A stretch of 64,000 nt of DNA from Croceivirga lutea. GTDB lineage: Bacteria > Bacteroidota > Bacteroidia > Flavobacteriales > Flavobacteriaceae. How positions within the stretch are numbered: position 1 is the first letter of the stretch; each line of letters starts with the position of its first letter. Below, in pieces: positions 1-8,332 of this stretch. The stretch is from NCBI RefSeq assembly GCF_014235875.1, contig NZ_JACJUK010000010.1:60144-124143 (forward strand), read 5' to 3'. The notes under the pieces are model-generated. The model did no database searches and had not been told where the DNA came from. It worked only from the letters and a program-made list of their open reading frames with translations. Position numbers and translations under genes: made by a program.

Positions 1-1058
1 TATGGCGTATAAATCATAAAATCTTTAGCTGCTATTTGCTCTAAAAGACTTCCTTCTAAACGCACACCTTTTACCGGTAGTGGTTGTATTTTTTTATATT
101 GTAAATCTGCTCTTCCTAAACTTGGAAAGCCCATATAATCTCTTCTGTTATGATATCTGCCTCCAGGAATTACGCTATCTGTCTCTTCTATATTCATTTT
201 ATTTTTTAGAAAACGAAGCGTATCAATTTTAATACGTTTATCGTAGACAAAACGAACAGGGTCACTTATTTTTCTATGCTCTACACTGCTAGATATTTTC
301 TCAATAAAACTTTTGCTTAAGTCATTATCTATATCTAACTCCGCATCACGCGTTATTTTAATCATGTGCGCAGAAATTTCAGCACAATCGAACATGGTAA
401 AAATTCTCTCCAGACAAAATCTAATTACATCATCAACCATGATAATGAAGTTTTCACCATCTTTTTCTGGTAGCACCAAAAATCTTGGTAGATGCCTAGG
501 TATTTCAATTAGTGCATATTGTATACCTAATTGTTCTATGGGTATATCTTTAGGATCCTTTAAAATCATTCTTACCGCTAAATATGCAGCAGTATCTTTA
601 AGGGTAGGAAACTCTGCTATATTATTAAGAATAACAACAATAAGTTCAGGGTTAACTTTTCTATTAAAATAGTCGATTACAAATTCTTCTTGATCTCTAT
701 TTAATTGAGTTTCATCAAGAATATAAATTTGCTCTGTAGCGAGTTCTTTAAAAATTCCTTCTAAAATTCGACCACTCTTTGCCTGTAATTGAATAGCATT
801 TTTAGTAATTTCTTCTAATAATTCTTTAGCTGTTTCACCCCCTAAAACACTTTTACCGCTTTTACCAGCATCTACAATTCTTTTAACGGTAGCATATCTA
901 ACCTTAAAAAATTCATCAAGATTATTACTGAATATACCTATAAAACGAATTCTTTCTATCAATGGCACATTAGGGTCAGCACTCTCTTGAAGCACGCGAT
1001 CGTTAAAATGTAACCAACTTATTTCTCTATTAATGTACTCGTTTTGAGGTTTAGACAT
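1..1058 (-). CDS. ppk1: Polyphosphate kinase 1, N-terminal half (3' end outside window)
   Basis: Makes inorganic polyphosphate reversibly from ATP. The 352 visible codons begin at an ATG (1058) and read MSKPQNEYINREISWLHFND, followed by RVLQES and NNLDEFFKVR; these are hallmark N-terminal motifs of the PPK1 family. The family is about 690 residues long, so roughly half is present. The catalytic histidines and phospholipase-D-like C-terminal domains lie beyond position 1 and cannot be checked. The gene starts 2 bases after the stop codon of the SixA-type phosphatase, so the two are almost certainly co-transcribed. No frameshift is visible in the part shown. Confidence 0.93.
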   Translation of the reverse strand, partial: MSKPQNEYINREISWLHFNDRVLQESADPNVPLIERIRFIGIFSNNLDEFFKVRYATVKRIVDAGKSGKSVLGGETAKELLEEITKNAIQLQAKSGRILEGIFKELATEQIYILDETQLNRDQEEFVIDYFNRKVNPELIVVILNNIAEFPTLKDTAAYLAVRMILKDPKDIPIEQLGIQYALIEIPRHLPRFLVLPEKDGENFIIMVDDVIRFCLERIFTMFDCAEISAHMIKITRDAELDIDNDLSKSFIEKISSSVEHRKISDPVRFVYDKRIKIDTLRFLKNKMNIEETDSVIPGGRYHNRRDYMGFPSLGRADLQYKKIQPLPVKGVRLEGSLLEQIAAKDFMIYTP

Positions 1059-1060
1059 AA

Positions 1061-1546
1061 TTATCGTAATGTTTTAGGAATGCGTAATTTTTGTGTTTTT
1101 CCCGACGTTATTTCTGACCAAGAATTTACTTCAAAATTAAGTTGTGCCATACCAGCTGTTGGCAAGTTCTCAATATACTTATCCCCTAGATTATTTACAA
1201 GTGAAGTAAATGCATAATTGTGACCAAATAATAAAACAGTATTTAAATCTTCATGCAGATTTTTACAAAAATTAAGTACACTTTGACCAGAGAAGTCATA
1301 TAACTGATTTGATACTTTAAAATGTTCAAAATTAAATTCAAGATTTCTCATTACAATCATAGCTGTGTGCAAGGCTCTATTGGCAGGGCTAGAGTATGCG
1401 TAATCTATAGTTAAATTAAAAGTAGAAAGCTCACTACCTATTAAATGTGCATCTGTGATACCTCTTTCTTTTAACGGTCTATCTTTATCATCAACATCAT
1501 AATCCCAAGAAGATTTACCGTGTCTTATAAAAATTAATGTTTTCAC
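1061..1546 (-). CDS. sixA: SixA-type histidine phosphatase
   Basis: 161-residue histidine phosphatase superfamily protein. The catalytic RHG motif is at residues 8-10 (LIFIRHGKSSWD) and a second conserved His lies in the segment LLFGHNYAF. Length and the KSSWD continuation match the SixA branch, which removes phosphate from phosphohistidine in phosphorelay proteins. The true substrate in Bacteroidota is not established. It sits directly upstream of ppk1 with a 2-base gap, so a link to phosphate or polyphosphate metabolism is an inference from context only. The start ATG at 1546 lies 10 bases beyond the pdxH stop. Confidence 0.85.
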   Translation of the reverse strand: MKTLIFIRHGKSSWDYDVDDKDRPLKERGITDAHLIGSELSTFNLTIDYAYSSPANRALHTAMIVMRNLEFNFEHFKVSNQLYDFSGQSVLNFCKNLHEDLNTVLLFGHNYAFTSLVNNLGDKYIENLPTAGMAQLNFEVNSWSEITSGKTQKLRIPKTLR

Positions 1547-1556
1547 TTAATAAATT

Positions 1557-2204
1557 TTAAGGTTGTAAACGTTGTTTGGCCCAATCTAACTCTGGAGTAA
1601 GGGTGAATAAGATTCTATCATGCAATCTGTTAGGTCTACCCTGCCAGAACTCAATCGAAACTGGCTTTACAAGAAAACCACCCCAAAATTTAGGACGTTC
1701 AATTTCTTTTCCATCAAACTTATTTTCTAGAATCTTAAGTCTTGTTTCTAAAACTTCTCTTGAAGCAACGGGTTGACTTTGCTCCGAAACTAGTGCACCT
1801 AATTGACTACCCCTAGGTCTAGATTCAAAATATCCATCAGAAAGATTTTCGGCGATTTTTTCTGCCTCTCCTTTTATTATTACTTGTCTTTCTAGATTTG
1901 GCCAAAAAAAAGAAATACAAACATTTGGATTTTCTTGTATTGCTCTACCCTTTTCACTTTCGTAGTTTGTGTAAAAAATAAAACCCTCATAGGTAAGCTT
2001 TTTTAACAAGACCACTCTGCTCTTTGGAAAACCGTCTAACCCAATAGTAGAAACTGTCATTGCGTTAGGTTCATCAACACCATCAGAAGCCTCAACCTCA
2101 TGAAACCATTTTTGAAATACTTCTAAAGGATTATCAGAAATAGTAGCTTTATTTAGCTCACTTTTTTCGTATGATTTTCTGTAATTTCCTAAATCTTTCT
2201 GCAT
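1557..2204 (-). CDS. pdxH: Pyridoxamine 5'-phosphate oxidase
   Basis: FMN-dependent cytosolic oxidase that converts pyridoxine or pyridoxamine 5'-phosphate to pyridoxal 5'-phosphate, the last step of vitamin B6 synthesis and salvage. The 215-residue length is normal for the family. The C-terminal signature IEFWQGRPNRLHDR is intact, and the FMN-binding segment SRVVLLKK and the motif ESRPRGSQLGA are present. It is the third gene from the distal end of the minus-strand run rnz-pdxH-sixA-ppk1, with short gaps on either side. Function is confident from family motifs. Confidence 0.95.
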   Translation of the reverse strand: MQKDLGNYRKSYEKSELNKATISDNPLEVFQKWFHEVEASDGVDEPNAMTVSTIGLDGFPKSRVVLLKKLTYEGFIFYTNYESEKGRAIQENPNVCISFFWPNLERQVIIKGEAEKIAENLSDGYFESRPRGSQLGALVSEQSQPVASREVLETRLKILENKFDGKEIERPKFWGGFLVKPVSIEFWQGRPNRLHDRILFTLTPELDWAKQRLQP

Positions 2205-2254
2205 ACTTCAAAGATCACTAAAAGAATGCAGATTCTAAAACTGAAACGGTTTAT

Positions 2255-3160
2255 TTACACTTCAAAAACTTTTCCATCATCAGAAAGTTCAACATTAGAA
2301 AAAGCATGTAATGCTTCTTGTTTAAATAATTCTATGCTTTTATAACGTGTAGAGTAATGCCCGAGTATTAATTGAGATACATTGGCTTTTTTTGCAATAG
2401 TAGCTGCTTCTAAAGCTGTAGAATGTTTGGTTTTTTTAGTGAGGTGTTTTTCAGTTTCTAAAAAGGTAGATTCATGATAAAGCAAGTCAACATCTTTTAT
2501 TAACGGAATTATACTTTCTTCATACATAGTATCACTACAAAACGCATAGCTTTTTGGCTTTGGCGGGTCGAACGTAAGGAGTGCATTTTTTACACTAGTC
2601 CCGTTTTCTAGCTTTACATCTTTACCCGCTTTAATGTTATTAAATTGACTTTTGTCTATTTTAAATTTAGCTACCGCTTCTATGTTTAAATTTCTAGGCG
2701 CCAATTTTTCTTTAAAAAGAAAACCATTAGTGTAGACTCTGTGATTAAGAGGTATTGTATAAACTTCAACCTTTTCATCTTCAAAAACCAATTCTGATTC
2801 TTTAGAAACCAATTCATGAAAAAAAAGTGGATAATTTGTCCATGAGTCTCCTAATTTAAGAAGCAAGGTCACAGCTTCTTTTATGCCTTTAGGCCCATAG
2901 ATATGTAATTCTTTATCTCTTCCTAAGAGTCTAAATGTAGAAACTAAACCTGGTAAACCAAAAAAATGGTCACCGTGTAAGTGAGATATAAAAACGTGAT
3001 TTATTCTAGAAAACTTAATTTTATTTTTTCGTAATTGAACTTGGGTTCCTTCACCACAATCAATTAAGAAAACATGATTTTTTATTTCTAATACTTGAGA
3101 TGTAGGATTTGTAAATGTCCTTGGTGTAGCAGAATAACAACCTAATATGGTTAGTTTCAT
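2255..3160 (-). CDS. rnz: Ribonuclease Z
   Basis: Zinc-dependent endonuclease of the metallo-beta-lactamase fold that removes 3' trailers from tRNA precursors. It has 301 residues, the usual size of the short (RNase Z S) form. The metal-binding motif HLHGDH is at residues 60-65, and later ligands occur in FCSDTMYE and in the C-terminal ILGHYSTRY. An inserted arm region sits in the middle, as in the family. The ATG overlaps the stop of the preceding STAS-like gene by 4 bases, which suggests translational coupling. Confidence 0.95.
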   Translation of the reverse strand: MKLTILGCYSATPRTFTNPTSQVLEIKNHVFLIDCGEGTQVQLRKNKIKFSRINHVFISHLHGDHFFGLPGLVSTFRLLGRDKELHIYGPKGIKEAVTLLLKLGDSWTNYPLFFHELVSKESELVFEDEKVEVYTIPLNHRVYTNGFLFKEKLAPRNLNIEAVAKFKIDKSQFNNIKAGKDVKLENGTSVKNALLTFDPPKPKSYAFCSDTMYEESIIPLIKDVDLLYHESTFLETEKHLTKKTKHSTALEAATIAKKANVSQLILGHYSTRYKSIELFKQEALHAFSNVELSDDGKVFEV

Positions 3161-3489
3161 ATGCCCAAGTCTCTTTCTATTTCTTCCATCTCAACAATAT
3201 CTTTTGCCTCTTGTAATGTTGGCACCAAATTTATTTCTTCTGGAACCTCATCATAAGAAACTTTATCTGTTACAATTACAAAAGATTTGTTTGAAGCTCT
3301 ATGTTTATTAGAAAGTTCTAAAAACTCTAAAACATCGTTTTTTGTTAACTCGGTGAACGAAAATAAGTTAAGAATTATATTATCGTCTTTAATGTTCTCA
3401 TAAGAGTCATGTACCCTTTTAATGAAGGCAGTTATTGAGGCCTTCTCTTGAAAAATTATGGTGGTATTACCGTCTTTATCAAAAATCAT
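3157..3489 (-). CDS. Small STAS-like protein coupled to rnz
   Basis: 110-residue soluble protein without signal peptide or membrane segment. The pattern of alternating beta strands and helices (IIFQEKASI, NIILNLFSFTELT, SFVIVTD) resembles a STAS or anti-sigma-factor-antagonist-like fold. That assignment is a fold-level guess. The gene lies between pyrB and rnz on the same strand and its stop codon overlaps the rnz ATG by 4 bases. In flavobacterial genomes such a small gene often accompanies rnz (from memory, not searched). No specific biochemical role can be given. Confidence 0.75.
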   Translation of the reverse strand: MIFDKDGNTTIIFQEKASITAFIKRVHDSYENIKDDNIILNLFSFTELTKNDVLEFLELSNKHRASNKSFVIVTDKVSYDEVPEEINLVPTLQEAKDIVEMEEIERDLGI

Positions 3490-3493
3490 ATGC

Positions 3494-4417
3494 TTACAGT
3501 TTGGAAGCTAGTAGGTAAATAACCGCCATTCTAATGGCAACCCCGTTTTCTACCTGGCCTAAAATAATAGATTGTTTTGAATCTGCCACATCACTAGTTA
3601 TCTCTACACCTCTATTTATGGGACCGGGATGCATCACAACTATTTCTTTATCTAGACTATCTAGAATATTTTTTGTTAACCCGTATTGTTGTGCGTACTC
3701 TCTAGTTGTTGGAAAATAACTAACATCCATACGTTCATTTTGAACTCTCAACATATTTGCCACATCACACCATTCTAACGCTTTTCTTAAATCTAGTTCT
3801 ACCTCAACTCCTAAAGACGCTATATGTTTTGGAATTAGTGTCTGAGGGCCGCATACTTTGACATTTGCTCCTTGTAGCTTTAATGCAAAAATATTGGACA
3901 GAGCAACTCTTGAATGTAAAATATCTCCAACAATTACTACATTTTTTCCTTTTACTTCGCCTAGTTTTTCTCTTATAGAATAGGAATCTAAAAGAGCCTG
4001 CGTGGGATGCTCATGTGCACCATCACCAGCATTGATGATTGCCGCGTTTACATGTTTAGATAAAAAGATACCTGCACCGGGATTGGGGTGTCTCATTACC
4101 ACCATATCAACTTTCATAGATAAAATGTTGTTCACGGTATCTATCAATGTTTCCCCTTTTTTAACTGAAGATTGTCCGGCAGAAAAGTTAACTACATCAG
4201 CAGAAAGTCTTTTTTCTGCTAGTTCAAAAGAAAGCTTAGTTCTAGTACTATTTTCAAAAAAGATATTAGCTATAGTAATGTCTCTAAGGGTGGGAACCTT
4301 TTTTATAGGTCTATTAATAACTTCTTTAAAGTTATCAGCAGTTTTAAAAATTAGGTCAATATCCTGCTTGGTAATGTATTTAATTCCTAAAAGGTGTTTT
4401 GTACTTAATTCTGCCAT
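3494..4417 (-). CDS. pyrB: Aspartate carbamoyltransferase, catalytic chain
   Basis: Joins carbamoyl phosphate and aspartate in the second step of de novo pyrimidine synthesis. It has 307 residues, the normal catalytic chain length. The carbamoyl-phosphate loop reads FFENSTRTKLSFE, where Asn replaces the usual Pro before STRT. The motifs HPTQALLD and HPGPINRGVE are present. No pyrI regulatory chain is adjacent, so the enzyme is probably the unregulated trimeric type. It follows pyrR directly (1-base gap), and the pair is probably one transcript. Confidence 0.95.
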   Translation of the reverse strand: MAELSTKHLLGIKYITKQDIDLIFKTADNFKEVINRPIKKVPTLRDITIANIFFENSTRTKLSFELAEKRLSADVVNFSAGQSSVKKGETLIDTVNNILSMKVDMVVMRHPNPGAGIFLSKHVNAAIINAGDGAHEHPTQALLDSYSIREKLGEVKGKNVVIVGDILHSRVALSNIFALKLQGANVKVCGPQTLIPKHIASLGVEVELDLRKALEWCDVANMLRVQNERMDVSYFPTTREYAQQYGLTKNILDSLDKEIVVMHPGPINRGVEITSDVADSKQSIILGQVENGVAIRMAVIYLLASKL

Positions 4418-4418
4418 T

Positions 4419-4958
4419 TTACCTATTTATTAAATACACTGCGTCTTCACCATCATTTTCTGCCCACATCACTTTAACTTTTTCGTCATTGATGGCATCT
4501 ACCTGTCTACCTCGATAATTAGGTTGAATAGGTAAGTGTCTACTGAACCTTCTATCAATTAGTGTTAGCAACTCAATATTTTGAGGTCTTCCGAATGATT
4601 GTACTGCAGTTAAAGCCGCTCTAATACTGCGACCTGTGTATAATACATCATCTACGAAAACAACATTTTTATCTTCGACCAAAAAATCAATTTTAGTTTT
4701 ATTGGCACTTAGTATTTTTTCACTTCGCCTAAAATCGTCTCTATAGAACGTAATGTCTAAAGAACCAAGATTAATGTTTTTAATTTTATAATCATCCTTC
4801 AGAATTTTAGACAAACGTTCAGCAAGAAATATGCCTCTAGGTTGAATACCAATAAGAACAGAATTTGAAAAATCTAAGTGGTTTTCTAGCAATTGACAAG
4901 CTAAACGATGTAAAATAATGTGGATTTCTTTTGCCGATAGAAGTATTTTTTGGCTCAT
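4419..4958 (-). CDS. pyrR: PyrR-type pyrimidine regulator / uracil phosphoribosyltransferase
   Basis: 179-residue type I phosphoribosyltransferase. The PRPP-binding motif VFVDDVLYTGRS lies at about residues 100-111 and the segment GIQPRGIFLAERL is typical of PyrR. In Firmicutes PyrR is an mRNA-binding attenuator of pyr operons and also has uracil phosphoribosyltransferase activity. Whether it regulates RNA in this lineage is unknown, and no attenuator-like structure was seen in the short leader here. It is the first gene of pyrR-pyrB. A promoter-like pair of boxes lies 28-62 bases upstream of the ATG. Confidence 0.9.
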   Translation of the reverse strand: MSQKILLSAKEIHIILHRLACQLLENHLDFSNSVLIGIQPRGIFLAERLSKILKDDYKIKNINLGSLDITFYRDDFRRSEKILSANKTKIDFLVEDKNVVFVDDVLYTGRSIRAALTAVQSFGRPQNIELLTLIDRRFSRHLPIQPNYRGRQVDAINDEKVKVMWAENDGEDAVYLINR

Positions 4959-4985
4959 TCAGGTATCCAAAAATCGTTAGAGTCA

Positions 4986-5020
4986 CAAAAATAAGGATTT
5001 AGTTATAAACTAACCACAAA
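4986..5020 (-). promoter_or_regulatory. Putative promoter of pyrR-pyrB
   Basis: Read on the minus strand, TTTG (5017-5020) is followed after about 23 bases by TATTTTTG (4986-4993), which fits the Bacteroidota housekeeping pattern TTG-spacer-TAnnTTTG at the long end of the spacer range. The predicted leader before the pyrR ATG is about 20 nucleotides, too short for a classic attenuator. Confidence 0.5.
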
Positions 5021-5054
5021 GAAAAAGCCTCTTGTTTTCACAAGAGGCTTTTGA
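5021..5054 (-). terminator. Terminator of rpsA
   Basis: Inverted repeat AAGCCTCTTGT / ACAAGAGGCTT with a short loop. The A-rich left flank becomes a U-run on the minus strand. It lies 20 bases after the rpsA stop codon and separates rpsA from pyrR. Confidence 0.88.
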
Positions 5055-5073
5055 TGTATTAAAAAAGAAATTA

Positions 5074-6927
5074 TTATTTCTTTTTAGCGTCAGCTTCCAT
5101 TTTCTCTTTTAGCGCTTGTAGCTGTGAATTAGCATCACCTAAAGTTGGTGCATTTTCTTCCGCTTGTGTAGCTTGTCTCTTCTGAGCTGCTTTAACATTT
5201 TTAACCTCTTGCTCTCTAAAGATAGCAGTGTGGCTTGCTACAACTCTCTTGAAGTCTTTGTTAAATTCAATGATTCTAAATTCAACCTCTTCACCCTTCT
5301 TAATTTTATTACCATCTTCTTTCTCCATATGACGAGAAGGAACAAAACCGGTAACATCATCATTAAATACTACAGTAGCACCTTTATCAACGATGTCTGT
5401 AACTGCAGCTTTATGGATAGTACCTTCGGCAAACTCAGCTTCGTACTTATCCCATGGGTTTTCAGTAGTTTGCTTGTGACCAAGACTTAATTTTCTACCT
5501 TCAACATCTAGTTCTAATACTTCAACTTCTAAAGTATCACCAACATTTACGAACTCTGATGGGTGTTTTATTTTCTTAGTCCAAGAAAGGTCAGAAATGT
5601 AAATCAATCCATCAATACCTTCTTCTAACTCAACAAACACACCAAAGTTGGTAAAGTTTCTAACAATACCCTTGTGGCGAGAACCTACAGGATATTTAGT
5701 AGTAATATCTGTCCATGGATCAGGACGCAATTGCTTCATTCCTAAAGACATTTTGCGTTCGTCTCTATCTAAAGTTAAAACTTGAGCTTCAACTTCATCA
5801 CCTACTTTTACGAAATCTTGTGCGGAACGTAAGTGTGTTGACCAAGACATTTCAGAAACGTGAATTAAACCTTCAACTCCTTCTGCAACTTCAATAAATG
5901 CACCGTAATCTGCGATTACAACTACTTTACCTTTTACTTTATCACCAACACTTATCTCATCACCTAAAGCATCCCATGGGTGCTTTTCTAATTGTTTAAG
6001 ACCTAATTGGATTCTTGATTTGTTATCGTCAAAATCAAGAATTACCACATTTAATTTTTGGTCTAATTCAACAACTTCATTAGGGTGATTAATTCTACTC
6101 CAAGAAAGGTCAGTGATATGAATTAATCCATCAACACCACCAAGGTCAATAAATACACCGTAAGAAGTTACGTTCTTAACAACACCTTCTAATACTTGAC
6201 CTTTTTCTAATTGACCAATAATTTCTTTTTTCTGTTCTTCAATATCAGCCTCAATAAGTGCTTTATGAGATACAACAACGTTTTTAAATTCGTGATTAAT
6301 TTTAACCACTTTAAATTCCATTGTTTTACCTACATATTGATCGTAATCTCTAATTGGCTTAACATCTATTTGAGAACCAGGCAAGAATGCTTCAATACCA
6401 AATACGTCTACAATCATACCACCTTTAGTTCTGCATTTAACAAAACCTGTTACGATTTCTTCCTTATCATGAGCTTCGTTTACACGATCCCATGCCATGA
6501 TAGTACGTGCCTTTCTGTGAGAAAGAACTAATTGTCCGGTTTTGTCTTCACGAATATCGATTAACACCTCTACTTCATCACCAACTTTTAAATCTGGGTT
6601 GTAACGAAATTCGTTTAAAGAGATAACCCCTTCAGATTTTGCATTAATATCGATGATAGCTTCACGGTCAGTCATATGTACAACTTTACCAGTAACTACC
6701 TCTTCATCAGCTGTATCAACAAAGTTTTCTGCAACAAGTTTCTCAAACTCGTTTAATTTAGTATCGTCAACTTTTTCAATACCCTCTTCATACTTTTCCC
6801 AATCAAAATTTTCTAAAAATTCTTTTGGGTCTTGTTTTGGAGTCTCTTCTTTAACCGTTTCTACGGTTTCTGTAGTAGCTTGTGTAGTTTCTTCAACTAC
6901 ATCTGCAGCTTTTTTTTCTTCAGCCAT
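5074..6927 (-). CDS. rpsA: 30S ribosomal protein S1
   Basis: RNA-binding ribosomal protein that helps load mRNA on the 30S subunit. From the ATG at 6927 it has 617 residues with six S1 (OB-fold) repeats. The best conserved repeats carry segments such as YGVFIDLGGVDGLIHITDLSW and YGAFIEVAEGVEGLIHVSE. The reading frame extends upstream to a GTG (6960), but the ATG beginning MAEEKKAADVVEE is the better start because an acidic leader of this kind is typical of Bacteroidota S1. A strong promoter lies about 105 bases upstream and a hairpin terminator follows, so it is a single-gene transcript. Confidence 0.96.
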   Translation of the reverse strand: MAEEKKAADVVEETTQATTETVETVKEETPKQDPKEFLENFDWEKYEEGIEKVDDTKLNEFEKLVAENFVDTADEEVVTGKVVHMTDREAIIDINAKSEGVISLNEFRYNPDLKVGDEVEVLIDIREDKTGQLVLSHRKARTIMAWDRVNEAHDKEEIVTGFVKCRTKGGMIVDVFGIEAFLPGSQIDVKPIRDYDQYVGKTMEFKVVKINHEFKNVVVSHKALIEADIEEQKKEIIGQLEKGQVLEGVVKNVTSYGVFIDLGGVDGLIHITDLSWSRINHPNEVVELDQKLNVVILDFDDNKSRIQLGLKQLEKHPWDALGDEISVGDKVKGKVVVIADYGAFIEVAEGVEGLIHVSEMSWSTHLRSAQDFVKVGDEVEAQVLTLDRDERKMSLGMKQLRPDPWTDITTKYPVGSRHKGIVRNFTNFGVFVELEEGIDGLIYISDLSWTKKIKHPSEFVNVGDTLEVEVLELDVEGRKLSLGHKQTTENPWDKYEAEFAEGTIHKAAVTDIVDKGATVVFNDDVTGFVPSRHMEKEDGNKIKKGEEVEFRIIEFNKDFKRVVASHTAIFREQEVKNVKAAQKRQATQAEENAPTLGDANSQLQALKEKMEADAKKK

Positions 6928-7039
6928 TTGCTGATTTAAATTTGTATTCTGCACTTTCACAAGAGTTAGACGCTGGTACAGAAGTGATTATCTTTTTTGA
7001 ATTTCCTTTTTCGCTCTTGTATACGCCAAAAAAGGAGTG

Positions 7040-7070
7040 CAAAAGTACAATTAATTGTCTGATAAACAAA
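7040..7070 (-). promoter_or_regulatory. Promoter of rpsA (Bacteroidota type)
   Basis: On the minus strand TTTG (7067-7070) is followed, after about 19 bases, by TACTTTTG (7040-7047). Both boxes and the spacing match the Bacteroidota primary sigma consensus TTTG-N19-TAnnTTTG. Transcription should begin near 7033-7035, giving a leader of about 105 nucleotides, unusually long for this window. Confidence 0.75.
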
Positions 7071-7186
7071 CTCCTAAAGAATTTAAAACAGTAAGTGTCA
7101 ATAATTAATGAATAATTAATCTAAAATGTGACTTTAATATCTATCTTGTGTCATAGAAGTGTAATAACAATTAATCTTAAATAACA

Positions 7187-7567
7187 ATGAGCGTAAAAGC
7201 AAAATATCAACCAGTACTTGACCTAGGAGAGAAATTAAATATTAAAAACGGCGATGTTTCAGAAGAAGCTGGCGTTTTAAAAATTAAAGGTGAGGCCAAC
7301 ACCCAGTATGAAAAAAACGTACTTTGGGATAAAATCAAAGAAATAGGAGGTGACAGCCCATCTGACATCAAAGCAAACATTAGTGTTACTGATGATTCTG
7401 TATACCACAGACATACTGTTAAAAGCGGAGAATCTTTAAGCTTAATTGCTAAGCATTACTATGGAGACCCTATGAAGTACACTAAAATATTCGAGGCTAA
7501 CACTAGTATTTTAAGTAATCCAGATGTTATTCATCCAGACCAAGAATTGGTTATTCCTAACTTATAA
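7187..7567 (+). CDS. BON/LysM domain protein (Kbp/YgaU-like)
   Basis: 126-residue protein without a signal peptide. The N-terminal half (about residues 10-65) resembles a BON domain, and residues 73-124 form a LysM domain (HTVKSGESLSLIAKHYYGD ... IHPDQELVIP). This arrangement matches the E. coli K+-binding protein Kbp (YgaU), which is cytoplasmic and responds to potassium or osmotic stress. Potassium binding here is inferred from the family only. It stands alone on the plus strand between divergent rpsA and convergent cmk, and ends at a strong terminator. Confidence 0.85.
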   Translation: MSVKAKYQPVLDLGEKLNIKNGDVSEEAGVLKIKGEANTQYEKNVLWDKIKEIGGDSPSDIKANISVTDDSVYHRHTVKSGESLSLIAKHYYGDPMKYTKIFEANTSILSNPDVIHPDQELVIPNL

Positions 7568-7588
7568 TTGACTGATAGTAAAGGTTAA

Positions 7589-7619
7589 TAAAAAAGCGCT
7601 CAATTGAGCGCTTTTTTTA
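7589..7619. terminator. Bidirectional terminator between the LysM gene and cmk
   Basis: Palindrome AAGCGCTCAATTGAGCGCTT flanked by an A-run on the left and a T-run on the right, so it can stop transcripts from both convergent genes. Its right edge touches the cmk stop codon. Confidence 0.9.
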
Positions 7620-8306
7620 TGCTTGAAGTTTCTCTTTAACTTTTGCTAAAATCAACTCAAATTGCTCGTTAAAACTTAAATCACTATTATCAAACGCAAT
7701 AGCATCATCTGCTTTTCGCAATGGTGAAGCTGCTCTGTTAGAATCTATGTAATCTCTTTCTTTTACATTTTTTAATACTGCTTCATAAGATATTTCTTCT
7801 CCCCTATCTAACAACTCTTTGTACCTACGTTGAGCACGTTGTTCTGCAGAAGCTGTCATAAAAATTTTAAGTTCAGCATTGGGAAAAACAACAGTACCTA
7901 TATCTCTACCATCCATTACAATACCTTTCTCTAATCCCATTTGTTGTTGTTGCTCAACAAGCTTTTTACGAACTTCTGGTATTGCTGCAACCTTACTTAC
8001 CTGACCAGAAACTGTTAAGTTTCTTATTTGACCTTCAACATTTTCTCCATTTAAATGAATCTCAGAGTTATTAGATATCTCATTTACTTTAAAGGCTAAT
8101 TTTAATTTGGGCAAATCGTCAACTAGAGCATCGAAATTACTTTCAGAGTTTCCTACATAACCCTTTTCTAAGGCGTATAGGGTTACTGCTCTATACATGG
8201 CACCTGTATCCACATAAACGTATCCTAAATGTTTGGCTAACTTCTTAGCAACAGTACTTTTACCTGTTGAAGAAAAACCGTCTAGAGCAATAGTAATTTT
8301 TTTCAT
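7617..8306 (-). CDS. cmk: Cytidylate kinase
   Basis: Phosphorylates CMP and dCMP with ATP, in the cytosol. It has 229 residues from the ATG at 8306. The P-loop GFSSTGKST is at residues 10-18, followed by YVDTGAMYRA and, later, MDGRDIGTVVFP, all characteristic of bacterial Cmk. The frame stays open upstream to a TTG (8324), but the ATG places the first strand (KKITIALDG) at the usual position. It lies downstream of lon in the same direction, with a 26-base gap, and they may share a transcript. Confidence 0.95.
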   Translation of the reverse strand: MKKITIALDGFSSTGKSTVAKKLAKHLGYVYVDTGAMYRAVTLYALEKGYVGNSESNFDALVDDLPKLKLAFKVNEISNNSEIHLNGENVEGQIRNLTVSGQVSKVAAIPEVRKKLVEQQQQMGLEKGIVMDGRDIGTVVFPNAELKIFMTASAEQRAQRRYKELLDRGEEISYEAVLKNVKERDYIDSNRAASPLRKADDAIAFDNSDLSFNEQFELILAKVKEKLQA

Positions 8307-8332
8307 TGTCCCAAAAGTATCCAAAAAGTTCT

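Noticed and set aside
3494..4417. Asn in place of Pro in the PyrB carbamoyl-phosphate loop (FFENSTRT)
   Set aside because: I recall the same residue as typical of Bacteroidota PyrB; it is probably normal variation.
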